A stretch of DNA of 64,000 nucleotides from Pseudomonadota bacterium (GTDB lineage: Bacteria > Pseudomonadota > Gammaproteobacteria > Steroidobacterales > Steroidobacteraceae), in assembly GCA_018241445.1 (NCBI GenBank), contig JAFEDT010000012.1, positions 62,001 to 126,000 of the forward strand. Reading direction: 5' to 3'. The notes below the pieces were generated by a model that worked only from the letters and a program-made list of their open reading frames with translations, ran no database searches and was not told where the DNA came from. This document shows, piece by piece, positions 46,735 to 55,469 of this stretch. Position 1 is the first letter of the stretch. Each line of letters opens with the position of its first letter. The position numbers were made by a program, and so were the translations under genes.

Positions 46735-47901
46735 ATGAATTCCAGCGCCACCCGGACCGCCCCGCAAGCCGCAGCCGCCAGCAGCGGCGTGCACCGTATC
46801 CGTGATATTTCCATCACCCAGCACCGGCTGCCCCTCTCACCGCCGTTCCGTGCCAGCTGGGACACCCGGCCACGCACGCATTTCGACGCCACCATCGTAC
46901 GCGTCACCACCGACACCGGGCTGACGGGCGTGGGCTCGGGCGATCTCATGCTGGGCTTCCACGGTCACGAGCACCTGTTCACAGGCCAGGATGCACTCGC
47001 CCTGGAGCGCCATTTCCGCGTCCTTTCCAACCTTGATTTTCACTACGGGCGCTGCTGGCCGCTCGACCTGGCCCTGTGGGACCTGGCCGGGCGGATCCTG
47101 GGCGCCCCCTGCTGGAAGCTGCTGGGCGGGCTGTCCAGCCGGGTGCGCGCCTATGCCTCATCCGGGACGCTGCGCGAACCTGCCGAGCTGGCCGAGGCCG
47201 CTGAGCGTTATCTCGCCCTGGGATTTCCTGCCCTGAAACTGCGTTTCCAGCGGGGCGACTGGCGCGATGACATCCGCGCCCTGGAGGCGGTGAGGAACCG
47301 TGTTGGGGGCCGGCTGACGCTGCTGGTTGACTGCAACCAGGGCTGGCGCATGCCGTGGGACACCCAGTCCCCCTGGGCCCTGAAGGATGCGCTCGCGGTG
47401 GCCCGGGAGCTGGAGCGGCTGGACGTCTACTGGATGGAAGAGCCGCTGCACCGCTCCGATCATGCGGGCATGCGCGCGCTGCGCGCCGCCACGTCCGTGC
47501 GCATCGCCGGCGGGGAAATGACCCGGCAGCTTCACGAGCTGCGCGACCTGATCACCGGAGGCTGCGTGGATGTGGTGCAGCCCGATTGCGCATTAGCAGG
47601 AGGAATCAGCGGCGGCCGCCGCATCGCGATGCTGGCCCAGGATCATCACGTCACCTTCACGCCGCACACCTGGACCAATGGCATGGGCGTTACCGCCAAT
47701 GCGCACCTGGCCGCGGGCCTCGCCGACTCGCCCCTGCTGGAATTTCCCTTCGATCCGCCCGAATGGACCCTGGAGCGCCGTGACTTTCCGATGCAGCAAC
47801 CGCTGAGGGCGGATGCCCAGGGCTGGATCGAACTGGGTGAAGCGCCCGGCCTGGGCTACTCGCTGGACGAAGAGCGGTTGCAGGCGACGCGTGTGGGGTG
47901 A
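46735..47901 (+). CDS. Enolase-superfamily enzyme, mandelate racemase/muconate lactonizing type
   Basis: A 388-residue enzyme with the capping domain first and then a beta-barrel. It keeps the acid/base lysine in FPALKLRF, the three metal ligands in LLVDCNQGW, WMEEPLH and IAGGEM, and FTPHTWTNGMG with the barrel-end histidine. These enzymes abstract a proton alpha to a carboxylate, and racemase, dehydratase or cycloisomerase activity is possible. The ATG at 46735 is chosen; an in-frame ATG at 46630 would add 35 residues with no family resemblance. Confidence 0.86.
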   Translation: MNSSATRTAPQAAAASSGVHRIRDISITQHRLPLSPPFRASWDTRPRTHFDATIVRVTTDTGLTGVGSGDLMLGFHGHEHLFTGQDALALERHFRVLSNLDFHYGRCWPLDLALWDLAGRILGAPCWKLLGGLSSRVRAYASSGTLREPAELAEAAERYLALGFPALKLRFQRGDWRDDIRALEAVRNRVGGRLTLLVDCNQGWRMPWDTQSPWALKDALAVARELERLDVYWMEEPLHRSDHAGMRALRAATSVRIAGGEMTRQLHELRDLITGGCVDVVQPDCALAGGISGGRRIAMLAQDHHVTFTPHTWTNGMGVTANAHLAAGLADSPLLEFPFDPPEWTLERRDFPMQQPLRADAQGWIELGEAPGLGYSLDEERLQATRVG

Positions 47902-47946
47902 CAGGAATCCGAGGTGCGCGGAATTCCGCGGGTATGCGCACACGCG

Positions 47947-49578
47947 TCAGGTCGCAGCGGCTGAGGCATCCGCTCCAGTCACCAGTCGCTGCAACGGCCC
48001 AAGGTGCTGCTGATAGTGGCGCCAGCGCCCGATGGAGCCGCTGTGCAGTTTCTGCCGCACCTGCCAGCGGCTGGCGGTAATCACGGTGCGTTCGGTGCGC
48101 TCGAAGGACAGGCAGCGCTCGTCCCAGGGCAGGCCGAGAAACTCCAGCATGCGCCGCGTCCAGCCCTCCTGGTCCGCGACCAGTGACTCGTATGGCACCT
48201 CCAGCAGGCGGTCCCTGGGCAGGACTTTGCGCCATTGGGTCAGCAGGCGGCGGTACTGCGTGTAGTAGTGCGCCAGGTCGTCGAGATCGTATGCGTAGGG
48301 ACTGACGTTGTAGAAGTTCTGGAAATAAATGGACAGACAGGTATCGCGCGGGTCGCGCTGCATGTGGATGAAACGCGCACGCGGCAGCGCCGCGTGGATG
48401 AGCGCGCCATAGAGAAAATTCGCCGGCATCTTGTCGATCAGCCGCGGCGCCTCCCCGGCGCGGGTGGCGAGTACCTGCAGGTAGTCCCTTGCCAGGACTC
48501 GCAGCGGCTCGCCCAGATCGCCCCCCGCGCGCAGCGCACGTCCCATCGCGGTATAGGCGTCATCCCAGAAGCGTACCTCGCCGGCACCGCGCACCTGGGA
48601 GTGCGAGGCGAGGATCTGCTCCGCGAGTGATGTTCCCGAGCGCGGCATGCCGATGATGAGTACCGGCTGTTCCGCGCTCAGGCCGCGGATCGGGTGTTCG
48701 CGCAATTGTGTCGACAAGGTGACCAGGTTCTCCACCATGCGCTCGAGCTTGCCCCGGTCATAAGGCGCGGCCCCCTGCCGGGCCAGCTCGTTCGCACGCC
48801 GGTAACTGTCGAATGCCTGTTCGTATTGCGCGATGTCATCGAAATACTTGCCCAGCGCAAAACGCAGCGTCACCTCGTCGGTGCGCGACACGCCGCGCGC
48901 CAGCACTTCGTGCGCGCCTGTACGCCACGCCTCATCGCCGGGGCCCATGCGGCGCAGACCCGCGAGACCCGCGTAGGCGGAGACGAGATTCGCATCGCGC
49001 GCCAGCGCCTGTTCGAACAGTGTCCGCGCCTGCGCGAAGTCGCCCGAATCGGCGTGCAGTTCTCCTGAGAGCGCGAGCGCCCGGGCATGATGTGGATCAG
49101 CCTGGAGCGCCGCCTGGCAACTCGCCCTGGCGGCCTGCGCCATTCCCGACACCCTCTGGGCGCTGGCCAGCCCCAACAATGCGTCAACGTGGCGCGGGTC
49201 GCGCGCCAGCGCAGCCTCGAAGCTGGCGCGCGCCTCGGTTACCCGGCGCGCGTGCAGCAGCGCGTGGCCAAGCCGGCTGTGACCCCCGGCGCTCTCGGGC
49301 GCCGCCGCCACGGCGCGTTGCAGCAGGTCGAGTACCCCGGCACGCTCGCCCAGCAGCTCCAGGGCCTGGGCGAGATTGAAAAGAGACTCCGCGTCCTGCG
49401 GCGCCAGCGCCAGGACCTGACGGTAGCCTGCTACCGCCTCGTTCAGCGCGCCGGTGCCCAGATGTCGGTCGGCGCGGCCGCGTAGTGTACGGACGTCCCC
49501 TGTGTCGATGGCGCCGCAGCATTGCTTGAACCTGCGGCCGCTGCCGCAGGGACAGGGATCGTTGCGGCCGACCGTCAT
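47947..49578 (-). CDS. TPR-sulfotransferase with SEC-C zinc motif
   Basis: A 543-residue protein in three parts. A SEC-C zinc finger opens it (RNDPCPCGSGRRFKQCCG, residues 5-22). TPR repeats follow to about residue 260. Then comes a sulfotransferase domain with the PAPS 5'-phosphosulfate loop IGMPRSGTSLAEQILASHS and the segment FIHMQRDPRDTCLSIYFQNF that contacts the 3'-phosphate. Relatives transfer sulfate to peptides or glycans. Substrate is unknown. A second member of the same family lies 23 bases upstream in the same direction. Confidence 0.88.
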   Translation of the reverse strand: MTVGRNDPCPCGSGRRFKQCCGAIDTGDVRTLRGRADRHLGTGALNEAVAGYRQVLALAPQDAESLFNLAQALELLGERAGVLDLLQRAVAAAPESAGGHSRLGHALLHARRVTEARASFEAALARDPRHVDALLGLASAQRVSGMAQAARASCQAALQADPHHARALALSGELHADSGDFAQARTLFEQALARDANLVSAYAGLAGLRRMGPGDEAWRTGAHEVLARGVSRTDEVTLRFALGKYFDDIAQYEQAFDSYRRANELARQGAAPYDRGKLERMVENLVTLSTQLREHPIRGLSAEQPVLIIGMPRSGTSLAEQILASHSQVRGAGEVRFWDDAYTAMGRALRAGGDLGEPLRVLARDYLQVLATRAGEAPRLIDKMPANFLYGALIHAALPRARFIHMQRDPRDTCLSIYFQNFYNVSPYAYDLDDLAHYYTQYRRLLTQWRKVLPRDRLLEVPYESLVADQEGWTRRMLEFLGLPWDERCLSFERTERTVITASRWQVRQKLHSGSIGRWRHYQQHLGPLQRLVTGADASAAAT

Positions 49579-49601
49579 GAGCGGGAGGTCATGCGCGCGA
49601 T

Positions 49602-51620
49602 TCAGGCGTCGCGGTAGGTGCTGGCCGCCTCACCCAGCGCCTCGCGCAGCGGCCCGAGCCACGCCTCGAAGTGACGCCATTGATCCAGCCCCTCGCGGCT
49701 GATCCCGCGGCGCACCTGCTCGGAACTCGCAGTGCGCACGCTGCGGCGATTCTCGTGGAAGGCGAGACATTGCGGCTCGAAGGGCAGGCCGCAGAATTCC
49801 AGCAGGCGGCGCACGCTGCCCGCCAGATCGGCCACCACGTCCTCATGCTGTACGCGCAGGATGCGCCCCGGGAGCACCTGCTGCCAGTGCGCCATCAGCT
49901 CCAGGTAGGTGCGGTAGTAGCGCCCGATGTCTTCCAGGCTGTAGGTGAACTCCTGCCCCGTGGCGAACAGTTGCTTGAAGTTGCTGAAGCAGCAGGCCAG
50001 CGGCTCGCGCCGCGCGTCGATGATCTTCGCATTCGGCAGCATCAGGTGAATGAGTCCGAGGTGCCGGAAATTGTTCGGCATCTTGTCAATGAAATAGCGC
50101 TTGCCGCTACGGTACGCTCGCGCGCCCTCCAGGTACTCCCGGCCCAGCCTGGCAAAGTCCGCGGCATCCAGGGTCGCCAGGACCTGCGGATAGCGCGGCT
50201 CATCCAGCTCAGCGCCAAAGCCCATCATGCGGCTGACGATCTGCTGTACGGTGGGCAGCTCCTGGGTACCCTCCACCTGCGAGTGCGAGGCCAGGATCTG
50301 CTCCAGCAGCGTGGAGCCCGCGCGCGGCAGCCCGACGATGAATATGGGATCGGTGCTGAAATCGCCCCAGCCGCGGCGGGCGGCGAGGAACTCCGGCGTG
50401 AACAGCGCGATCTGCCGCCGGGTGTTGCGCTCGATCAGCTCGGGGCGATAGCGGCACTCGCGGCGCTTCAGATCATTGCCCTGCTGGTAGTGCTGGAAGG
50501 ATCCGGCGTAATCACCGCGATCCTCCAGCGCCTTGCCGCGCGCGAAGTCCAGGTGGTAGCGATCCTCTGCGGCGATCCGTGGCGCGGCGAGCGCGATGCG
50601 CATCGCCTCGGTCTCATCGTCACTGAAGCGATAGGTCTTGAGGTTCGCCAGGCTCCAGTAGGCATCGCCAAAATCCGCGCGGCAGCGTGCCGCGGCGCGG
50701 TAGGAGTCGATCGCCGCCGCTGTATCACCGAGGGTCTTCTGCGCATGGCCGATCGCCAGATGCAGGTCGGCGTCTTCCGGCCGGCCGTCGAGCAGCGCCC
50801 GGAAGGCTTCGATCGAGCCGGCGTGCTCGCCCAGGCCCGCGAGGCTCGCAGCGTGAAAGGTCTTCAGCGACACGCTGCCCGGCTCCTGCCTCAGCAGTGC
50901 CTCGTACTCGCGGCGCGCCTCGGCATAGCGCTGCAGTTTCAGCAGTGCGAAGGCGTACTCGTGGCGCGCGGCGCGGTAGTCCGGCGCCCGCTCCAGCACG
51001 GCGCCGAGCAGCACCTGTGCATCGAAGTACACCTTGTGTGCGATGCCAATACGGGCCAGCAGCCGCATGGCCTCGATGTGATCGCCGTGCGTCAGCAGGT
51101 AGCGGCGGATGAGGCCCTCGGCCGCCTCCAGCTCCCCATCCTGGAACAGCGAGGTCGCGGTCACCACCTCCCGTGGCAGTGCGCGCAGGGTCGCCACGTG
51201 ACTGGCAGCCATGGCGGCGTTGGCCGCCTGGCCCTGCATGCGATAGAGGCCTTCCAGCATTCCCCAGCTGCCCGGCAGTGCGTGGTTGAAGTTGACCGCC
51301 GCGAGGAATGCCTCGATCGCCTGCGGGGCCTGGCGCAGGTCGACATGACAGCGGCCCCGCTCCTCGAAAAGCCGGCTGAAGCGCGGATGATGCTGCTGCA
51401 ATGTGGCCAGGGTACTGAGCGCCTCGGGAACGCGGCCCAGGCAGCGCTGCGCCGTGGCGGCGCCCAGCAGCGCGTCACGGTCCGCGGGCGCTTCGCGCAG
51501 CCGCGCCTGCGCCACCTCCAGTGCTTCGCGGAAGCGGCCGCCCGGCAGCAGCTCGCGCAGCTGCGCGGTTACCACCGCTGAGGGTTCATCCGCCTGCACG
51601 CCTGCCCGATGGGATTCCAT
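49602..51620 (-). CDS. TPR-sulfotransferase
   Basis: A 672-residue protein with a long TPR superhelix (to about residue 380) and a C-terminal sulfotransferase: VGLPRAGSTLLEQILASHSQVEGTQE (PAPS loop), FIDKMPNNFRHLGLIHLMLPNAKIID, and RTASSEQVRRGISREGLDQWRHFE near the end. It is clearly paralogous to its neighbour but lacks the SEC-C finger. The ATG at 51620 is preferred; an upstream in-frame start adds 11 residues. The pair probably forms one transcript. Confidence 0.87.
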   Translation of the reverse strand: MESHRAGVQADEPSAVVTAQLRELLPGGRFREALEVAQARLREAPADRDALLGAATAQRCLGRVPEALSTLATLQQHHPRFSRLFEERGRCHVDLRQAPQAIEAFLAAVNFNHALPGSWGMLEGLYRMQGQAANAAMAASHVATLRALPREVVTATSLFQDGELEAAEGLIRRYLLTHGDHIEAMRLLARIGIAHKVYFDAQVLLGAVLERAPDYRAARHEYAFALLKLQRYAEARREYEALLRQEPGSVSLKTFHAASLAGLGEHAGSIEAFRALLDGRPEDADLHLAIGHAQKTLGDTAAAIDSYRAAARCRADFGDAYWSLANLKTYRFSDDETEAMRIALAAPRIAAEDRYHLDFARGKALEDRGDYAGSFQHYQQGNDLKRRECRYRPELIERNTRRQIALFTPEFLAARRGWGDFSTDPIFIVGLPRAGSTLLEQILASHSQVEGTQELPTVQQIVSRMMGFGAELDEPRYPQVLATLDAADFARLGREYLEGARAYRSGKRYFIDKMPNNFRHLGLIHLMLPNAKIIDARREPLACCFSNFKQLFATGQEFTYSLEDIGRYYRTYLELMAHWQQVLPGRILRVQHEDVVADLAGSVRRLLEFCGLPFEPQCLAFHENRRSVRTASSEQVRRGISREGLDQWRHFEAWLGPLREALGEAASTYRDA

Positions 51621-51731
51621 GCCGCAATGATATCGGCTACGCGCAGACCGCACTGGGAGGAGTACCCGGCTCGCACCCTATGGAATCCATACATGGCATA
51701 TCTCTAATCCACATGATAGGATATTGGAACC

Positions 51732-51935
51732 ATGAAAACTACTGTTGATATTCCAGATCAGGATCTGGAGGACGCCATGAGGCTCTCCCGGGCCACGACC
51801 AAGCGTGAGGCCATCGTGACGGCGATCCAAGACTATAACCGCCGCAAGCGCATGGCAGAACTCGTCAAGCACGCCGGCACCTGTGAGGCGATGCAGAGTG
51901 CCGAGGCGCTCCAGAGTCAGCGCCGCAAGGGCTGA
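51732..51935 (+). CDS. vapB: VapB-type antitoxin
   Basis: A 67-residue antitoxin of the ribbon-helix-helix type: KTTVDIPDQDLEDAMRLS forms the DNA-binding strand and first helix, and the C-terminal KRMAELVKHAG... tail should wrap around the toxin. The upstream DNA is AT-rich compared with its surroundings and holds an inverted ATATC (51698-51702) / GATAT (51720-51724) that could be an autoregulatory operator. It precedes the PIN toxin by four bases. Confidence 0.85.
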   Translation: MKTTVDIPDQDLEDAMRLSRATTKREAIVTAIQDYNRRKRMAELVKHAGTCEAMQSAEALQSQRRKG

Positions 51936-51939
51936 CCGG

Positions 51940-52308
51940 GTGTTGCTGATAGATACCTCCTCGTGGATTCACCTGTTGCGCCCGGACGGACAGGCGGCGG
52001 TGCGCGCCCGGGTCGAACGGGCCCTGCAGGCGGGCGAGGCGTGCTGGTGTCCGATCATCCGTCTGGAGCTGTGGAACGGTGCCGGAGGTGAGCGCGAGAA
52101 ACGGGTCTTACGCGACTTCGAGCGCCTGCTGCCGGAACTGGATCTCGACGCGACCGTATGGCGAGTCGCCTACGACTTGGCGCGCCGGGCCCGTTCAGGC
52201 GGGGTGACCGTTCCCGCCTCCGACCTGCTCATCGCCGCCTGCGCCAGACGCCACGCGGCGGCACTCGAGCACGCGGACACCGATTTCACCCTGCTGGAAG
52301 GCATCTAG
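51940..52308 (+). CDS. vapC: VapC-type PIN-domain toxin
   Basis: A 122-residue PIN ribonuclease. Four acidic active-site residues are in place: LLIDTSSWIHLL, IIRLELWNGAG, ASDLLIAACARRH and ADTDF. VapC toxins cut tRNA or rRNA when released from VapB. The start is a GTG five bases after the antitoxin stop, with AAGGG ahead of it; a longer reading would overlap vapB. The module appears intact. Confidence 0.88.
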   Translation: MLLIDTSSWIHLLRPDGQAAVRARVERALQAGEACWCPIIRLELWNGAGGEREKRVLRDFERLLPELDLDATVWRVAYDLARRARSGGVTVPASDLLIAACARRHAAALEHADTDFTLLEGI

Positions 52309-52379
52309 GCACGCGCCACCAAGCCATCCCACGCGCAGCGACGACCGGCCACGGCGCCTCGCTCCTTTGGGAGACTGGA

Positions 52380-52407
52380 GGGGCGGGTCCCCTGCGGGAC
52401 CCGCCCC
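52380..52407 (-). terminator. Perfect 12-bp GC hairpin after the TonB-dependent receptor gene
   Basis: GGGGCGGGTCCC (52380-52391), loop CTGC, GGGACCCGCCCC (52396-52407), nine bases past the receptor stop on the minus strand. There is no T-tract on either side. It also lies downstream of vapC, so it could serve both converging transcripts. Confidence 0.55.
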
Positions 52408-52416
52408 CGGCGGTGG

Positions 52417-55137
52417 TCAGAACTTGTAGCCGAACTGGAACATGATCACCCGCGGCCTCAGCGGGATCTCCGACTTGATGAACTGGCCGGAGGAGATGTT
52501 GCTCGGCCCGTAGACGTTGCTGATGTTCGAGCCACTGATCTGCGCGGTCCAGGCGTCCTTGCTCACGCCGATTGCCCCGTCATAGGTCGTGTAACCGGGG
52601 ATCTCGTAGCGCAGCAGCGTCGTGGTCGGGTTGGCTTGCGCCGGATCGTTGCCGTCCGGGAAGCTCGCCGGCTGGTTGCTCTGGCCACTCACGTGACTGG
52701 CGCCGACCCAGGCGAATGGCTTGTAGGTCCCGACACTCCAGTCGTAACGCGCGCGCAGATTGAACATCCACGGCGGGGAGAACGGCGGTCGGGTACCCAG
52801 GACACCGTAGGGGTTGGTATAGGGCTTGCCCTTGACGGTGGTGATGCACTGCCCGATCGGAGTCGGGTTATAGGGCGACACGCGGTTGCTTGGCAGGCAG
52901 GGGGCGTTGGTCTGCTCAGCGGCGTTGACGGAGCTGGATCCCTCGATCGTCAGACCGTCGGTGATACGCGCCACCACCTGTACCTCGAATCCCTTGACCT
53001 TGTAGCTCGGCCCGTTGATGTCGAAAGTCGTGTTGCCCAGGTGCACCGGGTCAAACAGCGGCAGCTGGATGTCCGTCCACTTCATGATGTAGCCGGACAG
53101 GTTGACCAGCAGGCGGTGATCGAACCACTGGGTCTTGAGGCCAATCTCGTTGTTTTTCAGGTTGTCCGAGTGATAGCCGGCCGGCTTCAGGAACTGCTTG
53201 GTGTTCTTACCGTAGAGCGCTCCACCCACCAGGCAAGCCGGATCGGTCGAGGCAGCGCCGCAGTAGGGCGCCACCGCCGACAGGTGAATCTGGCCGTCGG
53301 TGGTGGAATTGGTGCGGTTGAAACCACCTGGACGGAAGCCCTCCGAGTAGGTGTAGTAGGCCATCATGTCCGGCGCGATATGCCAGGTCAGGTTGCCGCG
53401 GAAGCGGTGCCCGCTTTCACTCTTCTCCAGGTTGATCGGGAAGCCGCACGCGCCCCCGGCCGTGCACACGCCGTTCAGATGATCCACAACCGGTGTGCCG
53501 GTGCTCTCCGAGTAATACTCCGAGCCGTGCTCGAACTCGTTGTACTTGTAGAAGCGCACCCCGCCTGTGGCAGTCAGCACTTTCGGGATCAGGTCGACGT
53601 CCACCGAGGTGAAGAACGCCGTCTGCCGGTAACCGCGCATCACGTCCTCACCGAATGCGGTATTGCTGTTGGTGCGCAGGGCGGGATTGCTGGCAAAGGC
53701 GCCCGGGACCGGGCCGACGGCGGACAGGCAGTCGGGGCCGCCGGCCTGCTCTGCCGCCAGGGTGGCGGCATCGCACTGCGGCATGCGCAGGTAGTTGAAG
53801 TCCATCATGTCATAGATGGTGAACTTTTCCCAGTACACACCGGCCAGCCCGCGCACGCGGTAGTCCTGGCTGGTGCTGACGCGCAGTTCTTCGGAGTGAT
53901 GCGTGTTGCGAGTCGTGTCGTGCCAGTTACCGACCGGGCTATAGCATTGCAGCGGCTTGCCGGTGAGCTGGGCGGGAAAATTGGCGCTGTTGAAATAGCC
54001 GGCGCCGGTACCGATGCAGGCGTAATACGAACCGACCGCGCTGCGCACGTAGTTGGAATAGTCCTGCTGGCCCTCGATGTGGCGCACCATGTAGCTGCCG
54101 GTGTAGACCAGGCTCAGCAGGTCCCCGAGCTTGCCGTCCAGTGTCCAGGCCGTGCTGTTGTACCGGTCCTTGCTGAAGGCCGGCGAGAAGGCGGTGATCT
54201 GGTAGCGATTGAGCGTGGCGCCGTCGGTGCCGATCGGGTAGGCGTAGAAGTAACCGTCGGCGTGCATGTCCTGGTAGTTCTGCTGCACCAGCAGGTTCCA
54301 GTCGCTGTTGATCTTCCACGCCGCCGACAGGCGTGCGCCCTGGTAGTCGACCGGGTTGGTCGCCCGTCCCGTGAGGGTGTAGTTGTCAGACGTGGGGTTG
54401 CCGCCGCCAGGTGGCAGCGTGCCCGGGAAGAACCTGATGGTCGAGGCGACGTTGTCGATGTAGCCGCCGCGGCGCTCCGAGAAAATCACCCCGCGCAGCG
54501 CGAAGCTGTCGGAGAGCGGCAGGTTGAGTACGCCGTTGAGCGCGGTGTTGGGATCGCCCCCGGCGGTGACGCCGTAAGCGGCGTTGAACTCGCCGGAGGT
54601 GCCGTTGAACTTCGGCTTGTTGGTGATGTAGCGCACCGCCCCGGCCTGCGCACCGCCGCCGAACAGGGTGCCCTGCGGGCCTTCCAGGATCTCCACGCGC
54701 TCCATGTCCGCCAGGTAGACGTCGTTGTTGCGCGCCGGGAACGTCATCGACTGGTCATCCAGGTACAGCGCGACGTTGGGGAAGGGCTGGGTCGTCGACT
54801 GTGACTGGTTGCCCGAGCCCGACAGGCCCAGGCCGCGCATGAAGATGTTGCCGGTGCCGGGGCCGTTGCCGCTGTAGGACACGTTGGGCGTGTACTTCAT
54901 GAGGTCGTTGAAGGAGACGACGCTCAGCTTCTGCAACTGATCGCCGCTGATGGCCTGTACGGTCAGTGGCACGTCCTGCAGGTTCTCCACGCGGCGCTGC
55001 GCGGTGACCACCACCTCTTCCAGCCCACCGCCCGTCGTCGCGGTGCTCGCTGCCTGGTCGGCCGCCGCCGCCAGCGCTGCCGCCGACGCACCCAGGATCG
55101 CCGCCACGGCGGCCGAGATCTTCACATTCGGTTTCAT
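52417..55137 (-). CDS. TonB-dependent outer-membrane receptor
   Basis: A 906-residue receptor with a signal peptide (cleavage near ALAAAA), the TonB box region LEEVVVTAQRRVEN, a plug domain (DVPLTVQAISGDQL, MERVEILEGPQGTLFG), a 22-strand barrel, and the terminal aromatic signature RPRVIMFQFGYKF. It belongs to the large group of TonB receptors for organic substrates seen in sphingomonads and Steroidobacter-like bacteria, not to a recognisable siderophore or vitamin B12 group. GGGGAG precedes the ATG at 55137. The nearby enolase, GMC and MFS genes suggest it imports the substrate they metabolise. Confidence 0.93.
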   Translation of the reverse strand: MKPNVKISAAVAAILGASAAALAAAADQAASTATTGGGLEEVVVTAQRRVENLQDVPLTVQAISGDQLQKLSVVSFNDLMKYTPNVSYSGNGPGTGNIFMRGLGLSGSGNQSQSTTQPFPNVALYLDDQSMTFPARNNDVYLADMERVEILEGPQGTLFGGGAQAGAVRYITNKPKFNGTSGEFNAAYGVTAGGDPNTALNGVLNLPLSDSFALRGVIFSERRGGYIDNVASTIRFFPGTLPPGGGNPTSDNYTLTGRATNPVDYQGARLSAAWKINSDWNLLVQQNYQDMHADGYFYAYPIGTDGATLNRYQITAFSPAFSKDRYNSTAWTLDGKLGDLLSLVYTGSYMVRHIEGQQDYSNYVRSAVGSYYACIGTGAGYFNSANFPAQLTGKPLQCYSPVGNWHDTTRNTHHSEELRVSTSQDYRVRGLAGVYWEKFTIYDMMDFNYLRMPQCDAATLAAEQAGGPDCLSAVGPVPGAFASNPALRTNSNTAFGEDVMRGYRQTAFFTSVDVDLIPKVLTATGGVRFYKYNEFEHGSEYYSESTGTPVVDHLNGVCTAGGACGFPINLEKSESGHRFRGNLTWHIAPDMMAYYTYSEGFRPGGFNRTNSTTDGQIHLSAVAPYCGAASTDPACLVGGALYGKNTKQFLKPAGYHSDNLKNNEIGLKTQWFDHRLLVNLSGYIMKWTDIQLPLFDPVHLGNTTFDINGPSYKVKGFEVQVVARITDGLTIEGSSSVNAAEQTNAPCLPSNRVSPYNPTPIGQCITTVKGKPYTNPYGVLGTRPPFSPPWMFNLRARYDWSVGTYKPFAWVGASHVSGQSNQPASFPDGNDPAQANPTTTLLRYEIPGYTTYDGAIGVSKDAWTAQISGSNISNVYGPSNISSGQFIKSEIPLRPRVIMFQFGYKF

Positions 55138-55469
55138 CAGACACTCCCCTATACGGCCGATTGTATTTCTGCCGCCACAACGATCGGCGCAGACCACCCT
55201 CACAGCCACGCTATATCACGGTACACCCTGTGCGCTTGAATAAACGCGCCATGAAGCCCGGATAGGTTCGACGAGAAAAGGTATCAGCGCTATGCGAAAA
55301 CTACATTGCAATTTCTCTGTGGGCAATCAGCAACAGATCCTGGGAATGTGCCGCCGCGGGCCCGATGCTTCTTTTCGCTGGGCCCATCCCAATTCTCGGC
55401 GGCGGATGCGCCACGCCCTGTGGGAGTTTTGCCGGCATGATCGCCGTGCATAGCGGGCGGACGGGGCGG
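55138..55469. other. Intergenic region upstream of the TonB-dependent receptor
   Basis: A 332-base gap between the enolase-superfamily gene and the receptor, both on the minus strand. Its receptor-proximal half is AT-richer than the surroundings and should carry the receptor promoter, though I could not choose among weak candidates. No open frame has family features. Confidence 0.45.

Noticed and set aside
43305..46805. 1166-codon open frame on the plus strand, the longest in the window
   Set aside because: It is antisense to the dimethylglycine dehydrogenase-like gene and the LysR gene, both with clear family motifs. Its His/Gln/Arg-rich translation has no domain. Such frames are expected opposite high-GC genes.
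49671..51581. 636-codon plus-strand open frame
   Set aside because: Antisense shadow of the second TPR-sulfotransferase.
52636..54804. 722-codon plus-strand open frame
   Set aside because: Antisense to the TonB-dependent receptor, which has signal peptide, plug and barrel signatures. The translation looks like composition only.
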